From Reichenbachiella versicolor (GTDB lineage Bacteria > Bacteroidota > Bacteroidia > Cytophagales > Cyclobacteriaceae), in contig NZ_QFZQ01000006.1 of the NCBI RefSeq assembly GCF_003171675.1, positions 124,001 through 188,000 on the forward strand: DNA of 64,000 bases. The letters are read 5' to 3'. Both the position numbers and the translations under genes were made by a program. Positions 1 to 9,076 of this stretch are shown here, in pieces (within the stretch, counting starts at the first letter, position 1; every line of letters begins with the position of its first letter). The notes beneath the pieces were generated by a model. It saw nothing but the letters and a program-made list of their open reading frames with translations, did no database searches and had not been told where the DNA came from.

Positions 1-25
1 TAGTCTAAAGTATTCATTTTCAACA

Positions 26-72
26 TATGCGGGCAGTGACGTCACCCGTCGGCACGCTCACTATCCCGCATA
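26..72. repeat. Imperfect inverted repeat downstream of ftsZ
   Basis: The arms are TATGCGGG-c-AGTGA (26-39) and TCACT-at-CCCGCATA (58-72), so 13 base pairs can form around a one- or two-base bulge. The inner part is GC-rich compared with its surroundings. No T-run follows on either strand, so an intrinsic terminator is not clearly supported. It could be a dispersed palindromic repeat or a structured 3' end of the division operon. Confidence 0.5.
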
Positions 73-99
73 GAAGAAAACTTGACAGAAAATATTTTA

Positions 100-163
100 A
101 GTCGATAGTCCTAAGACGATAGCTTATAGACAGATTAAAACCATGAACTACGATCTATCGACT
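100..163. repeat. Intergenic inverted repeat, copy A
   Basis: The arms AGTCGATAG (100-108) and CTATCGACT (155-163) are perfectly complementary over 9 bp. The copy lies just after the ftsZ stop codon. The same arm consensus, AGTCRATAG with CTATSGACT, occurs at four gene junctions of the sugar operon between 22330 and 27151. Confidence 0.6.
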
Positions 164-173
164 ATGGACTCTT

Positions 174-1850
174 TTAGTCTACATTATCGTGTAAGAACTT
201 ATTATTTCCCAGTTCACTATCACCGTTAAGGTTATACCTAGAAACTAAACTCTCATTAGACATAGGAGACTTTTTAAGAGATACCTGCTTGCGCTGATAT
301 GCTGGAACCTCGAATTTCTCTTTATAAGAATTCGTATCAATAGAATACTCTTCAGAAATTCCTTCTAGCTTCTTTCTCCTTGCTTCTGACTGCTCCATGA
401 GTTGAATTTTTCTTGACGGAGGATGAGCCATTCCGTTCAACTCTTCAAGTGGCGCGTCTATTGGCTCTGGATTCTTTTGAGACTCAAGAAACAACTCCTG
501 CATTTCTAAATTAAATGCTTCTTTGTCCTCTTCTTGATCTGATTGAGCTGATGGTTGTTCTTGAACAGGCTCTGGCTTCATGAACTCAAACGATCTCATT
601 TTGGATTGAAAGTCCTGCTCAAACGTTTCATCTATATTGTTCTCAGGAGCCTCATTGGTAAACAAATTGTACTGAGAGTCTCTATTCAAATCGAAGTACT
701 TTTTTTCAGCCTGATCACTACTTGACGGAGTCATAGGAGCTTGCTGTGGAGTCTGTGGCTGAACAATATGTTGCTGCACAGGGGCTACAGGTGCTTGTTG
801 AACAGGCTGTGTCGGCTGTACTGGCTGAGACTGAGGCTGCTGCACTACTTCTGCTACAGGTGCTTGCTCTTTCTTCTTCTCATCAAAACCTGTGGCAATT
901 ATTGTTACTCTGATGCTTTCTCCTAGTTCAGAATCAACACCGTGACCAAAAATCACTTCAGCTTCATCACCAGCCATATCTTGCATGAAGTCAGTAATTT
1001 CCATTAATTCATCCATCTTCAATTCGGCTTGATCTCCTGAGATGATTGACAATAGAATTTTTTCAGCACCCGCAATGTTTTGATTATTCAATAGCGGCGA
1101 GTTGATCGCTTCTTCTGCTGCTCTTATGGCTCTGTTTTCGCCTGTAGTTTCTGCTGAACCCATTACGGCTCCTCCAGAATCTGCCATTACGGTTTTAACA
1201 TCTTCAAAATCGACGTTTACATAACCTGGAACCGTGATGATTTCTGCGATACCTTTGGCCGCCGTGGTCAATACATTGTCTGCTTGACCAAATGCTTGGT
1301 TTAGTGAAAGATTTCCAAATACTTCTAGCAGTTTGTCGTTAAGTATTACCAGTACAGTATCACAATTAGCTTTAAGCGCGTCCGCTCCTGCCATTGCTTG
1401 GTTAAACTTTTTCTTCCCTTCAAATCTGAATGGCATCGTAACGATTCCTACAGTTAAAATACCTAGTTCTTTAGCCACTTGAGCTATCACCGGAGCAGCA
1501 CCTGTACCTGTACCACCTCCCATACCTGCAGTGATAAATACCATTTTGGTATCCTCACTGAGCATGTTTCTAATTTCTTCTTTGTTCTCTAATGCTGCGT
1601 CTTTGCCTTTCTCTGGATTGGCACCCGCACCGAGTCCTTCAGTAAGATTGACTCCTATCTGAAGTTTATTAGGAACTGGACTTGTATTCAAAGCTTGCGA
1701 GTCTGTATTGCAAACAATGAAATCGACCCCTGTGATTCCTTGGTTATACATGTGGTTGACGGCATTGCTACCACCGCCTCCTACTCCGATCACCTTGATG
1801 ATCGACTTATGATGAGTAGGCAAATCGAATTTAAATGCACTTTCTGTCAT
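174..1850 (-). CDS. ftsZ: Cell division protein FtsZ
   Basis: FtsZ is the tubulin-like GTPase that polymerises into the division ring at midcell. The 558-residue protein shows the N-terminal glycine-rich stretch (GVGGGG near residue 22) and the tubulin signature GGGTGTG at residues 111-117. After the globular domain comes a long Q/P-rich linker (about 330-400). It ends in FLHDNVD, a C-terminal peptide typical of Bacteroidota FtsZ. The reading frame is open 15 codons further upstream (to 1895), but family members start close to the MTESAFKF methionine, so 1850 is preferred. It is the last gene of the division/wall cluster and is separated from ftsA by a repeat-containing gap of about 140 bp. 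Confidence 0.97.
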   Translation of the reverse strand: MTESAFKFDLPTHHKSIIKVIGVGGGGSNAVNHMYNQGITGVDFIVCNTDSQALNTSPVPNKLQIGVNLTEGLGAGANPEKGKDAALENKEEIRNMLSEDTKMVFITAGMGGGTGTGAAPVIAQVAKELGILTVGIVTMPFRFEGKKKFNQAMAGADALKANCDTVLVILNDKLLEVFGNLSLNQAFGQADNVLTTAAKGIAEIITVPGYVNVDFEDVKTVMADSGGAVMGSAETTGENRAIRAAEEAINSPLLNNQNIAGAEKILLSIISGDQAELKMDELMEITDFMQDMAGDEAEVIFGHGVDSELGESIRVTIIATGFDEKKKEQAPVAEVVQQPQSQPVQPTQPVQQAPVAPVQQHIVQPQTPQQAPMTPSSSDQAEKKYFDLNRDSQYNLFTNEAPENNIDETFEQDFQSKMRSFEFMKPEPVQEQPSAQSDQEEDKEAFNLEMQELFLESQKNPEPIDAPLEELNGMAHPPSRKIQLMEQSEARRKKLEGISEEYSIDTNSYKEKFEVPAYQRKQVSLKKSPMSNESLVSRYNLNGDSELGNNKFLHDNVD

Positions 1851-1908
1851 AGTACTATTATTTATTTTCTGTCTTCTGTCTTTACCCTTCGTCATTTGAT
1901 TCTAGTTG

Positions 1909-1984
1909 GTCATTGCGATTGACGAAGGAGTTCAACAATCGTCTGCTAATTACAAACAGATTGCTTCACTGCGTTCGCAATGAC
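1909..1984. repeat. REP-like palindrome between ftsA and ftsZ
   Basis: GTCATTGCGA (1909-1918) and TCGCAATGAC (1975-1984) are a perfect 10-bp inverted repeat around a GC-richer core that contains the phrase AGATTGCTTC. This GTCATTGCGA/AGATTGCTTC pattern resembles a palindrome found in many bacterial genomes, so a dispersed repeat copy is likely. It lies between two cotranscribed division genes and could shape mRNA stability or the FtsA:FtsZ ratio. Confidence 0.6.
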
Positions 1985-1989
1985 TATTA

Positions 1990-3285
1990 TTACCTCTCTT
2001 CGAAGTCATCTATCAAAATGCCTTTCAGCTTTTCTGATACCTTTTTCCATACATTATCTCCTTTCACAGCAAATTTCTTTTTGCCATTGTATGATACGCC
2101 TATTCTTTCTGTCTCAAAGAACCTATTATCTCTATCATCTAACCCCATGAATCCACACAATACCAATCCGACTGATGTTGCATACATTGGGCTCTTGATG
2201 ATATCTACTTTACTCTTACCTAAGTGCTCATTAGGGAAACCAATTCTAGCATCTAAGCCGGTCATGTATTCAAATAACTGCTTGATTGATACGAGTTGTG
2301 AGCCACCTCCTGTGATCACTATGCCTCCTGCTAACTTATGTTCATAGCCACTGGTAATGATCTTGGTATGAACCATCTCTATGATCTCTTCCATTCTAGC
2401 TTCTATGATTCTAGAAAGGTTCTTGATAGATATCTCTTTTGGCTCTCGATTTTTAAGACCTGGTATGGATACGATCTCGTTATCGTTTGCCATTTCGGCC
2501 AATGCCTGACCAAACTTGGTTTTCAATAGCTCTGCCTGATGATTGAGCACATTACACCCGTCCTTGATGTCTGATGTGATGATATTACCTCCGAATGGTA
2601 TCACGGAAGTATGTCTAATCACATTCTCATGGAAGATGGCGATGTCTGTAGTACCACCTCCAATGTCGACAAGGCAAACGCCTGCCTCTTTCTCCTCATC
2701 ACTGAGTACAGAAAGGCTTGATGCTAATGGCTCTAGGACTAGGTTATCTACTTCAAGACCCGCTCTTTCTACACATTTATTAATGTTTTGAATAGCATTG
2801 GTTTGAGCTGTGATTACATGGAAGTCTGCTTCCAATCTCACCCCTGACATTCCAACAGGGTCTTTTATTCCTGCTTCGTAATCCACTATATAATCTTGTG
2901 GCATCACGTGAATAATCTCGCTCCCCGGAGGAATCACAATACGATACATATCGTTAGTTAATCTGTTTACATCCTCTATGGTAATTTCATCATCACTAGA
3001 ATCTCTGGTGATAGACCCATGATGAATCGAACTCTTGATATGCTGTCCTGCAATACCAACATTAACTACGCCGATTTGCACACCAGACTGCTCTTCTGCT
3101 TCAGAAACAGCTTTCTTGATAGCGTTGATAGTCTTGTCGATATTGGTTACTATACCTCGGATCACTCCGTCAGATACTGCTTTACCCATACCTAAGACTT
3201 CTAACTTTCCGAAGTCATTTTTTCTACCCACGATACAACAGATCTTTGTTGTACCGATGTCTAGACCTACGATTATTTCTTCCAT
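1990..3285 (-). CDS. ftsA: Cell division protein FtsA
   Basis: FtsA is the actin-like ATPase that ties FtsZ filaments to the inner membrane and recruits later division proteins. The 431 residues show the actin-fold phosphate-1 loop near the start (GLDIGTTK, about 7-14), the phosphate-2 motif DIGGGTTD in the middle and the adenosine-binding run GGIVITGGGS in the C-terminal third. The 1C subdomain follows the first loop, as expected for FtsA rather than MreB. It sits directly after ftsQ with a 5-bp gap and before ftsZ, the order usual in Bacteroidota. Confidence 0.97.
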   Translation of the reverse strand: MEEIIVGLDIGTTKICCIVGRKNDFGKLEVLGMGKAVSDGVIRGIVTNIDKTINAIKKAVSEAEEQSGVQIGVVNVGIAGQHIKSSIHHGSITRDSSDDEITIEDVNRLTNDMYRIVIPPGSEIIHVMPQDYIVDYEAGIKDPVGMSGVRLEADFHVITAQTNAIQNINKCVERAGLEVDNLVLEPLASSLSVLSDEEKEAGVCLVDIGGGTTDIAIFHENVIRHTSVIPFGGNIITSDIKDGCNVLNHQAELLKTKFGQALAEMANDNEIVSIPGLKNREPKEISIKNLSRIIEARMEEIIEMVHTKIITSGYEHKLAGGIVITGGGSQLVSIKQLFEYMTGLDARIGFPNEHLGKSKVDIIKSPMYATSVGLVLCGFMGLDDRDNRFFETERIGVSYNGKKKFAVKGDNVWKKVSEKLKGILIDDFEER

Positions 3286-3290
3286 ACCAT

Positions 3291-4058
3291 TTATTTTTTA
3301 CAGACTATTTGATCTTTAAACTTGAGGCTTACGCGCTCATAAGTATTCCATCCCTTATAAGGCAAAATACTTTTGTAGAAAGCCATTAGCTTTCTGAATT
3401 TCTTTTCTACATCTTCTGCCTTACCAAACTCAACTATTTGCTTAGTCACCTGGGGCTGAAGTTCTATTTCTAAATTCTTTTTGATCACCATCATTGCGAT
3501 CTGTGGGTTCCAAAATTTATGATCAACTATGTATTGAATCATTTTGAAAATCTCTTCCCCTTCTTCAGAGTCTCTGATATTGTATTCGTCTATCCAGTAT
3601 TCATTCTCTAACATCACCAACAAAACTCTTGCTGTATAGTGACTTGATTCTGGTAAAATCTCTCCATCAGTACTGACATAGTAATCCTCTCCTTTGCCAT
3701 TCACTATTCTGGCTATTGGTCGGTTTTGTTTGACCTCTATAGATAGTGCTCCGTGAATATCCACAAATGCTTGAGCGTCATCCACGAATTGATGATTTTC
3801 AATTCGTTCTTCTACTTCTTTCAAATTCAGTGCTCCTAGATTCGAGTTTAATAAGTAATCCTGCCCTTCTTGATTCAAAAGCTCCATTACATCAGACTGA
3901 TCGATGAAGTAGTTTTCGAACTGGTTGTCTACGTTAATAGTGATATCAGTAATGAAACGCTCTTTGAGCCTTGCATTACCAAACCCTATTAATATCATCA
4001 GTCCAAATAGTGCTAAGCCGTATTTCGAAGAGGACAATATGTTTTTTATACTCTTCAT
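3291..4058 (-). CDS. ftsQ: Cell division protein FtsQ (DivIB family)
   Basis: FtsQ is the bitopic inner-membrane protein that links early and late division proteins through FtsB/FtsL. The 255 residues begin with a short basic cytoplasmic tail and one hydrophobic segment (about 13-30). A POTRA-like periplasmic region follows, containing a beta-strand pattern around 'IEVKQNRPIARI', which matches the conserved FtsQ motif of the same place. The start codon overlaps the end of murC by 4 bp, so coupled translation is likely. Sequence conservation in this family is low; the call leans on motif, topology and gene order. Confidence 0.9.
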   Translation of the reverse strand: MKSIKNILSSSKYGLALFGLMILIGFGNARLKERFITDITINVDNQFENYFIDQSDVMELLNQEGQDYLLNSNLGALNLKEVEERIENHQFVDDAQAFVDIHGALSIEVKQNRPIARIVNGKGEDYYVSTDGEILPESSHYTARVLLVMLENEYWIDEYNIRDSEEGEEIFKMIQYIVDHKFWNPQIAMMVIKKNLEIELQPQVTKQIVEFGKAEDVEKKFRKLMAFYKSILPYKGWNTYERVSLKFKDQIVCKK

Positions 4059-5437
4059 ATATTCAATAGCTTTTCTTTAATTGGTAATACCAATGTATCA
4101 ATATCTCCTGCACCCACTGTCAATACTAGATTGGGGGTATTCTCGTCGAAGTACTCTAAAACGTCCTCCATCTTGTATCGAGCCACTGTTTTAGCATCCA
4201 CTAGCTTTCCTACTATGTCTGAAGTCACTCCTTCTATTGGCAACTCTCTCGCTGGATAGATATCTAGTAACAGTACATGATCTGCTAATGATAAACTCTC
4301 TCCAAAACCATCCATGAAATCTCTAGTACGAGTAAATAGGTGTGGCTGGAATACTACGGTAATTTCTCGATCTGGATACATGCCTTTTACCGACTTCAAC
4401 AATGCTGTGATTTCTTCTGGATGGTGAGCGTAGTCATCGATCATTACCAAATTTTTGGTATTGATAATGTATTCAAACCTTCTCTTCACTCCAGCATAGC
4501 TGGCCATACCCTTAGCTATGTCAATGGCATTCTTTACCAATCCTTTTGAAGCTGAAATTGCTGCAACTGCATTGGATACATTGTGGTATCCAGGCATTGA
4601 CAATGACAGTCCTGATACTTTACGGTCACTTGATTGGTAGTCAAATTGAAATTTGGCTTCCTTGATCTGAAGATTACTAGCAGTAATTTCTCCTGACTCT
4701 AATGCATAGGTCTGGATGTTAATATTTTCAAATTGAGTCAGATCTAATTCTGATGCTGCCTTTTCTTCAATGAACAAGTGACCATCTTCCTTGATATTCA
4801 TAATGAAATCTTGGAAGGATTCTTTTAACGAATCTTTGTTTCCATATATATCTAAGTGATCTGCGTCTGTAGCTGTGATAATGGCGATATCTGGATGCAG
4901 AGTCAAGAATGATCTATCAAACTCATCGGCCTCTACTACGATTGCCTCATTCTTCGTTCCAATGATCAAATTAGAATCATAGTTGGTCATGATACCTCCT
5001 ACAAACGCGCTACAGTCAACGCCTGCTGACTTGAGTATATGTGCCACCATAGAGGATGTAGTTGTCTTACCATGCGTACCTGCAACTGCAATGGTGAACT
5101 TTGATTCAGTCAACATTCCCAATACTTGTGAACGCTTATATACCTCGTAGCCATTGTCTAAAAAGTGATTGTAAAGCTTAAGATCTTTTGGAATAGCTGG
5201 AGTAAATATGATCAGGCTACCATTCACATCTTCTCTTACTTCTGATGGAATATTAGATATAGCATCTTCGAAGTGAATCTCAATTCCCTCTTCTTGCATG
5301 GTGTTTGTCAAGGCAGTAGGAGTCTTATCATAGCCAGATACTGCATAGCCATTCGCATGAAACCATCTTGCGATAGCACTCATACCTATCCCTCCGATTC
5401 CTAAGAAATAAACGCTATGTAGATTTTCTAATTTCAT
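4055..5437 (-). CDS. murC: UDP-N-acetylmuramate--L-alanine ligase MurC
   Basis: MurC adds L-alanine to UDP-N-acetylmuramate with ATP, the first amino-acid step of the peptidoglycan stem peptide, in the cytoplasm. The 460 residues show the N-terminal UDP-binding glycine motif FLGIGGIGMS (11-20), the Mur-ligase P-loop GTHGKTTT (120-127), and the central DDYAHHP motif typical of MurC. The length is normal. It overlaps both neighbours by 4 bp (murG upstream, ftsQ downstream), as expected for a translationally coupled operon. Confidence 0.97.
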   Translation of the reverse strand: MKLENLHSVYFLGIGGIGMSAIARWFHANGYAVSGYDKTPTALTNTMQEEGIEIHFEDAISNIPSEVREDVNGSLIIFTPAIPKDLKLYNHFLDNGYEVYKRSQVLGMLTESKFTIAVAGTHGKTTTSSMVAHILKSAGVDCSAFVGGIMTNYDSNLIIGTKNEAIVVEADEFDRSFLTLHPDIAIITATDADHLDIYGNKDSLKESFQDFIMNIKEDGHLFIEEKAASELDLTQFENINIQTYALESGEITASNLQIKEAKFQFDYQSSDRKVSGLSLSMPGYHNVSNAVAAISASKGLVKNAIDIAKGMASYAGVKRRFEYIINTKNLVMIDDYAHHPEEITALLKSVKGMYPDREITVVFQPHLFTRTRDFMDGFGESLSLADHVLLLDIYPARELPIEGVTSDIVGKLVDAKTVARYKMEDVLEYFDENTPNLVLTVGAGDIDTLVLPIKEKLLNI

Positions 5438-6543
5438 TTAATCAATCTAATCACTTCGTTAGCAATATCTCTCGCGGCGTCTGGACGCGCCAATGTTTTT
5501 ATATTTTCCCCCAGCCTAATCTGGCGCTCTTCGTCTTTAACCAGTGCTATAGTTTCATCAATCAAGTCTGTAGGTGCGTCTTCGTCTGTAACCAGAAGTG
5601 CTGCATCCTTCTCTACCAATGCCATTGCATTTTTGGTCTGGTGATCTTCTGCAACATTGGGAGATGGTACGAAAACCACTGGTTTACCTACCAGACACAA
5701 TTCTGAAATAGAAAGTGCACCAGCTCTTGAGATAACTACATCTGCTGCTGAATAGGCTAGATCCATTTCTTTGATAAAAGGCATTATTCTTAGAGAAGGA
5801 GTATCTAAATGACTTACCTTTTCTTTCATTTCCTCGAAGTAGAATTTACCAGTTTGCCAAAGTACTTGAACTCCTTCATGCAACATATCTTCTATGCGAT
5901 CTACTATAGACTGGTTGATAGTTCTGGCTCCGAGACTTCCTCCAAGAATAAGAACTGTTTTCTTTGAATCTTGCAATCCAAATTGCGACAAGCCTTCAAG
6001 CTTTTTATTAACTGAATTTAGGATATCTCTTCTCACAGGGTTTCCTGTCATTATCAGCTTTTCTCTAGGAAAAAACCTGTCCATTTTCTCATAAGCGACA
6101 CAGATTTTATCCACTTTATTAGCTAGCATCTTATTTGTCAAGCCTGCATATCCATTTTGCTCTTGAATAAGGGTCGGAATTCTCTTTTTACTAGCAGCAT
6201 ATAATAAAGGAGCACTTGCATACCCACCAACACCTACTACTGCATCAGGCTTAAATTTCTTTAATAGCTTGAATGACTTCAGAATACTGAAAATCACTTT
6301 GAATGGGAATACTAAATTATCTGCTGACAAGCTTCTTTGTAATCCACTGATCCATAATCCCTCTATAGGAAAACCAGCTTCAGGAACCTTTTCCATTTCC
6401 ATACGACCTTCTGCTCCTACAAACAAGAATTCTGTATCAGGGTACTGAGCTTTAATAGCATTAGCAATAGCAATAGCTGGATAGATATGCCCACCTGTAC
6501 CGCCACCACTGACCATTATTCTATATTTCTTCTTCTCTGTCAT
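5434..6543 (-). CDS. murG: UDP-GlcNAc:undecaprenyl-PP-MurNAc-pentapeptide GlcNAc transferase MurG
   Basis: MurG transfers GlcNAc from UDP-GlcNAc onto lipid I to make lipid II on the inner face of the membrane. The 369 residues have the first glycine loop GGGTGGH (13-19), a second Rossmann domain starting with LILGGSLGART, and the donor-site run ISRAGALSISEL, all diagnostic of the GT28 MurG family. The stop of ftsW and the MurG start share a base, and the end overlaps murC by 4 bp. Confidence 0.97.
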   Translation of the reverse strand: MTEKKKYRIMVSGGGTGGHIYPAIAIANAIKAQYPDTEFLFVGAEGRMEMEKVPEAGFPIEGLWISGLQRSLSADNLVFPFKVIFSILKSFKLLKKFKPDAVVGVGGYASAPLLYAASKKRIPTLIQEQNGYAGLTNKMLANKVDKICVAYEKMDRFFPREKLIMTGNPVRRDILNSVNKKLEGLSQFGLQDSKKTVLILGGSLGARTINQSIVDRIEDMLHEGVQVLWQTGKFYFEEMKEKVSHLDTPSLRIMPFIKEMDLAYSAADVVISRAGALSISELCLVGKPVVFVPSPNVAEDHQTKNAMALVEKDAALLVTDEDAPTDLIDETIALVKDEERQIRLGENIKTLARPDAARDIANEVIRLIK

Positions 6544-7703
6544 TATGCTCCTGCTACTTTAAAAGCGTTACCCGATTTAGATGTTCCCAATTCCTCTAAT
6601 TCTCCTCTACTTACACTTAGGATAATTCCTATCGCAATTCCGACAAAAAGCTGAGATGTACCTCCCATACTTACCAGTGGAAGGGTCAACCCTGTGACTG
6701 GCACAAGGCCAACAGCAACTGCCATGTTTATTAATGCTTGAATTACTAGTGCAAAACTTAATCCCGCCGCCAATAGTCCTCCATATGTTTTCTCACTAAA
6801 TGTTACCAAACGCATTCCTCGATAAAGTAATGCTAGATATAAAAACAGGACTACTACTCCTCCAAGCATACCATACTCTTCAACTATAATGGCATAAATA
6901 AAATCTGAATATGGATGAGGTAAAAAGTTCTTTTGTTGACTCTTACCCGGAGCAAACCGTACAGGTCCTCCATTGGCAATGGCTATGTAAGACTGCTCTA
7001 CTTGAAATGGTAATTCGTCTGCCTTAAAAAATGTTTCTATACGACTTATCGCTGTATCTCCTCTTTGTCCAAATGTTATTGCGGTCATTCCAGCAATTCC
7101 TCCTACGAGAACCAACATTCCTAGATACTTCATAGGTACACGACCAATGAACATAATCAGCATACATGTCATAAAAATCATTGCCGCACTGGACAGATTT
7201 GTCATTGCAATCAATCCACAAATCCCTCCTATCCATAGAATCATCGGAATAAATGCTTTTTGAAAGTCGTCTATGTTGTCTTGTCTCTTCGCTAGCATCG
7301 AGGCTAAGGAAACTATCAATGCAAACTTGGCTAAATCTGATGGTTGGAACGCCTGATTAATAAATGGTATCGTGATCCAACGAGATGCATCATTAATATT
7401 GACTCCAAATTTCCAAGTGATAATCAACAGCGGTACTGAAATGATCAACGCAAATCTTGACAACCTTGAATAATATCTGTAATCGATTCTATGCGCTACC
7501 CACATCGCTAGAAAACTCAATACAACTAATGCTGTGTGTTTGAATAGATAATATTCGGTATCACCGCCCATTCTATTGTAGGCCAAGGTACCTGTAGCAC
7601 TGTATACTACTAGAATACTCAATAGTGACAATGCAAAGACTATTCCCCAGATCACTGGATCGCCTTTCAAATTTCTATCTAACCATGCTTTTACTTCATT
7701 CAT
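6543..7703 (-). CDS. ftsW: Lipid II polymerase / division protein FtsW (SEDS family)
   Basis: FtsW is the polytopic SEDS glycosyltransferase that polymerises lipid II at the septum with its class B PBP partner. The 386 residues contain about ten hydrophobic segments and the family landmarks ASRWITIP, FQPSDLAKFALI in the middle, and PVTGLTLPLVSMGGTS near the C-terminus. SEDS proteins include RodA; placement between murD and murG in the division cluster favours FtsW. It overlaps murD by 4 bp. Confidence 0.94.
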   Translation of the reverse strand: MNEVKAWLDRNLKGDPVIWGIVFALSLLSILVVYSATGTLAYNRMGGDTEYYLFKHTALVVLSFLAMWVAHRIDYRYYSRLSRFALIISVPLLIITWKFGVNINDASRWITIPFINQAFQPSDLAKFALIVSLASMLAKRQDNIDDFQKAFIPMILWIGGICGLIAMTNLSSAAMIFMTCMLIMFIGRVPMKYLGMLVLVGGIAGMTAITFGQRGDTAISRIETFFKADELPFQVEQSYIAIANGGPVRFAPGKSQQKNFLPHPYSDFIYAIIVEEYGMLGGVVVLFLYLALLYRGMRLVTFSEKTYGGLLAAGLSFALVIQALINMAVAVGLVPVTGLTLPLVSMGGTSQLFVGIAIGIILSVSRGELEELGTSKSGNAFKVAGA

Positions 7704-9073
7704 TGCTGTGCATGTTTAGATTGTTCTATTCTTTTCAATTCCTGTATGGCTGCTTTGAACCTATCTCCTCTGTCCTCATAGCTATTAAACAAGTCAAAAC
7801 TTGCGCATGCTGGAGAAAGAAGAACTGTATCTCCTGAATTCGATAATTTAAGCGCTTCTTCTGCTGCTTTTTCAGCACTATCCACTTCTTGAAGTACTTC
7901 TACATCTTCTTTGAAAGCCTTAATAAGGTGTTCATTATCTTTCCCTAAACAGATCAATACTCTTACCTTATCTTTAACCAATTCAGCAATTTGATTGTAG
8001 TCATTACCTTTATTAACTCCTCCAGCAATCCAAACTACACCTGAGTGCATAGCATCTAGTGCATAATACACTGCATCAACATTAGTAGCTTTTGAATCAT
8101 TAATGAATCGAACGCCTTCGATCTCCTCTACAACTTCCAATCTATGAGGTGCATTCTTAAAAGTTTTTAACCCCTTCAAAACCTGATCCAAAGTCACTCC
8201 AAATTCCATTGCTATCTGAATGGCAACTATCTGGTTATAAATGTTGTGCTTTCCTAACAATGGCAAATCGTCTTGAGACAAGACTTGAGAGTCATGAGGA
8301 TTATTGAATACGGCATAGCCATATTCACTATATGCACCTTCCAATACAAATTCATCAAGCCTGACTGACTTTTGAAGAGCATTGACTCTATACAAACGAG
8401 CTTGAATATTGTGATCATCACCATTAAAAATGAATGTTTCCCCTTCGGTCATGTTTTGCACAATATTGAATTTAGCATCTGCATATAGCTCCATGCGATA
8501 TTCATATCTGTCCAAATGATCAGGGGTTATATTCAAAATAGCGGCTACATCTGGCTTAAATTCGTCTATGTCATCTAGTTGAAAACTACTTAGCTCTAGC
8601 ACCAAATATTCTGGATCTCTATCTAGTAATAGATTGGATAGACTGTTGCCTACGTTACCTGCTGATTCTACATCTAATCCTGCAGACTTTAGTAAATGTG
8701 TAGTCAATAATGTGGTAGTAGTTTTTCCATTACTACCTGTGATTCCTACTATTTTCGCATCTGTATATCTACTAGCGAATTCTATTTCTGAGATAATTTG
8801 AATTCCAAGAATTTTTATCTCTCGAATTATTTCAACAGAATTAGGAATCCCTGGACTTTTAACTACTTCTACCGCTAGCTCAATTTTCTCAATCGTGTGA
8901 CCATTTTCTTCATAGTCTACACCCAATGACTGAAGCTCATTCTTATTGGTATCAGAAATAGCGCCTCCATCCGACAATAGACACGGCAACCCTTGCTTAA
9001 CAGCAAGACGAACCGCTCCCATGCCGCTTTCGCCGCTACCAAGGACACATATAGAATAAGCTTTTTCTATCAT
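7700..9073 (-). CDS. murD: UDP-N-acetylmuramoylalanine--D-glutamate ligase MurD
   Basis: MurD adds D-glutamate to UDP-MurNAc-L-Ala using ATP in the cytoplasm. The 457 residues open with the nucleotide-sugar site LGSGESGMGA (11-20). The P-loop is GSNGKTTTT (113-121), and the C-terminal ligase domain carries HRLE followed by NDSKATN, the family's glutamate-binding signature. Length and order are normal. The start is 3 bp after mraY ends, and the stop overlaps ftsW. Confidence 0.97.
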   Translation of the reverse strand: MIEKAYSICVLGSGESGMGAVRLAVKQGLPCLLSDGGAISDTNKNELQSLGVDYEENGHTIEKIELAVEVVKSPGIPNSVEIIREIKILGIQIISEIEFASRYTDAKIVGITGSNGKTTTTLLTTHLLKSAGLDVESAGNVGNSLSNLLLDRDPEYLVLELSSFQLDDIDEFKPDVAAILNITPDHLDRYEYRMELYADAKFNIVQNMTEGETFIFNGDDHNIQARLYRVNALQKSVRLDEFVLEGAYSEYGYAVFNNPHDSQVLSQDDLPLLGKHNIYNQIVAIQIAMEFGVTLDQVLKGLKTFKNAPHRLEVVEEIEGVRFINDSKATNVDAVYYALDAMHSGVVWIAGGVNKGNDYNQIAELVKDKVRVLICLGKDNEHLIKAFKEDVEVLQEVDSAEKAAEEALKLSNSGDTVLLSPACASFDLFNSYEDRGDRFKAAIQELKRIEQSKHAQQ

Positions 9074-9076
9074 CGG

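Noticed and set aside
1913-2347. 144-codon open frame opposite ftsA
   Set aside because: It is antisense to a conserved gene and begins in the REP-like repeat.
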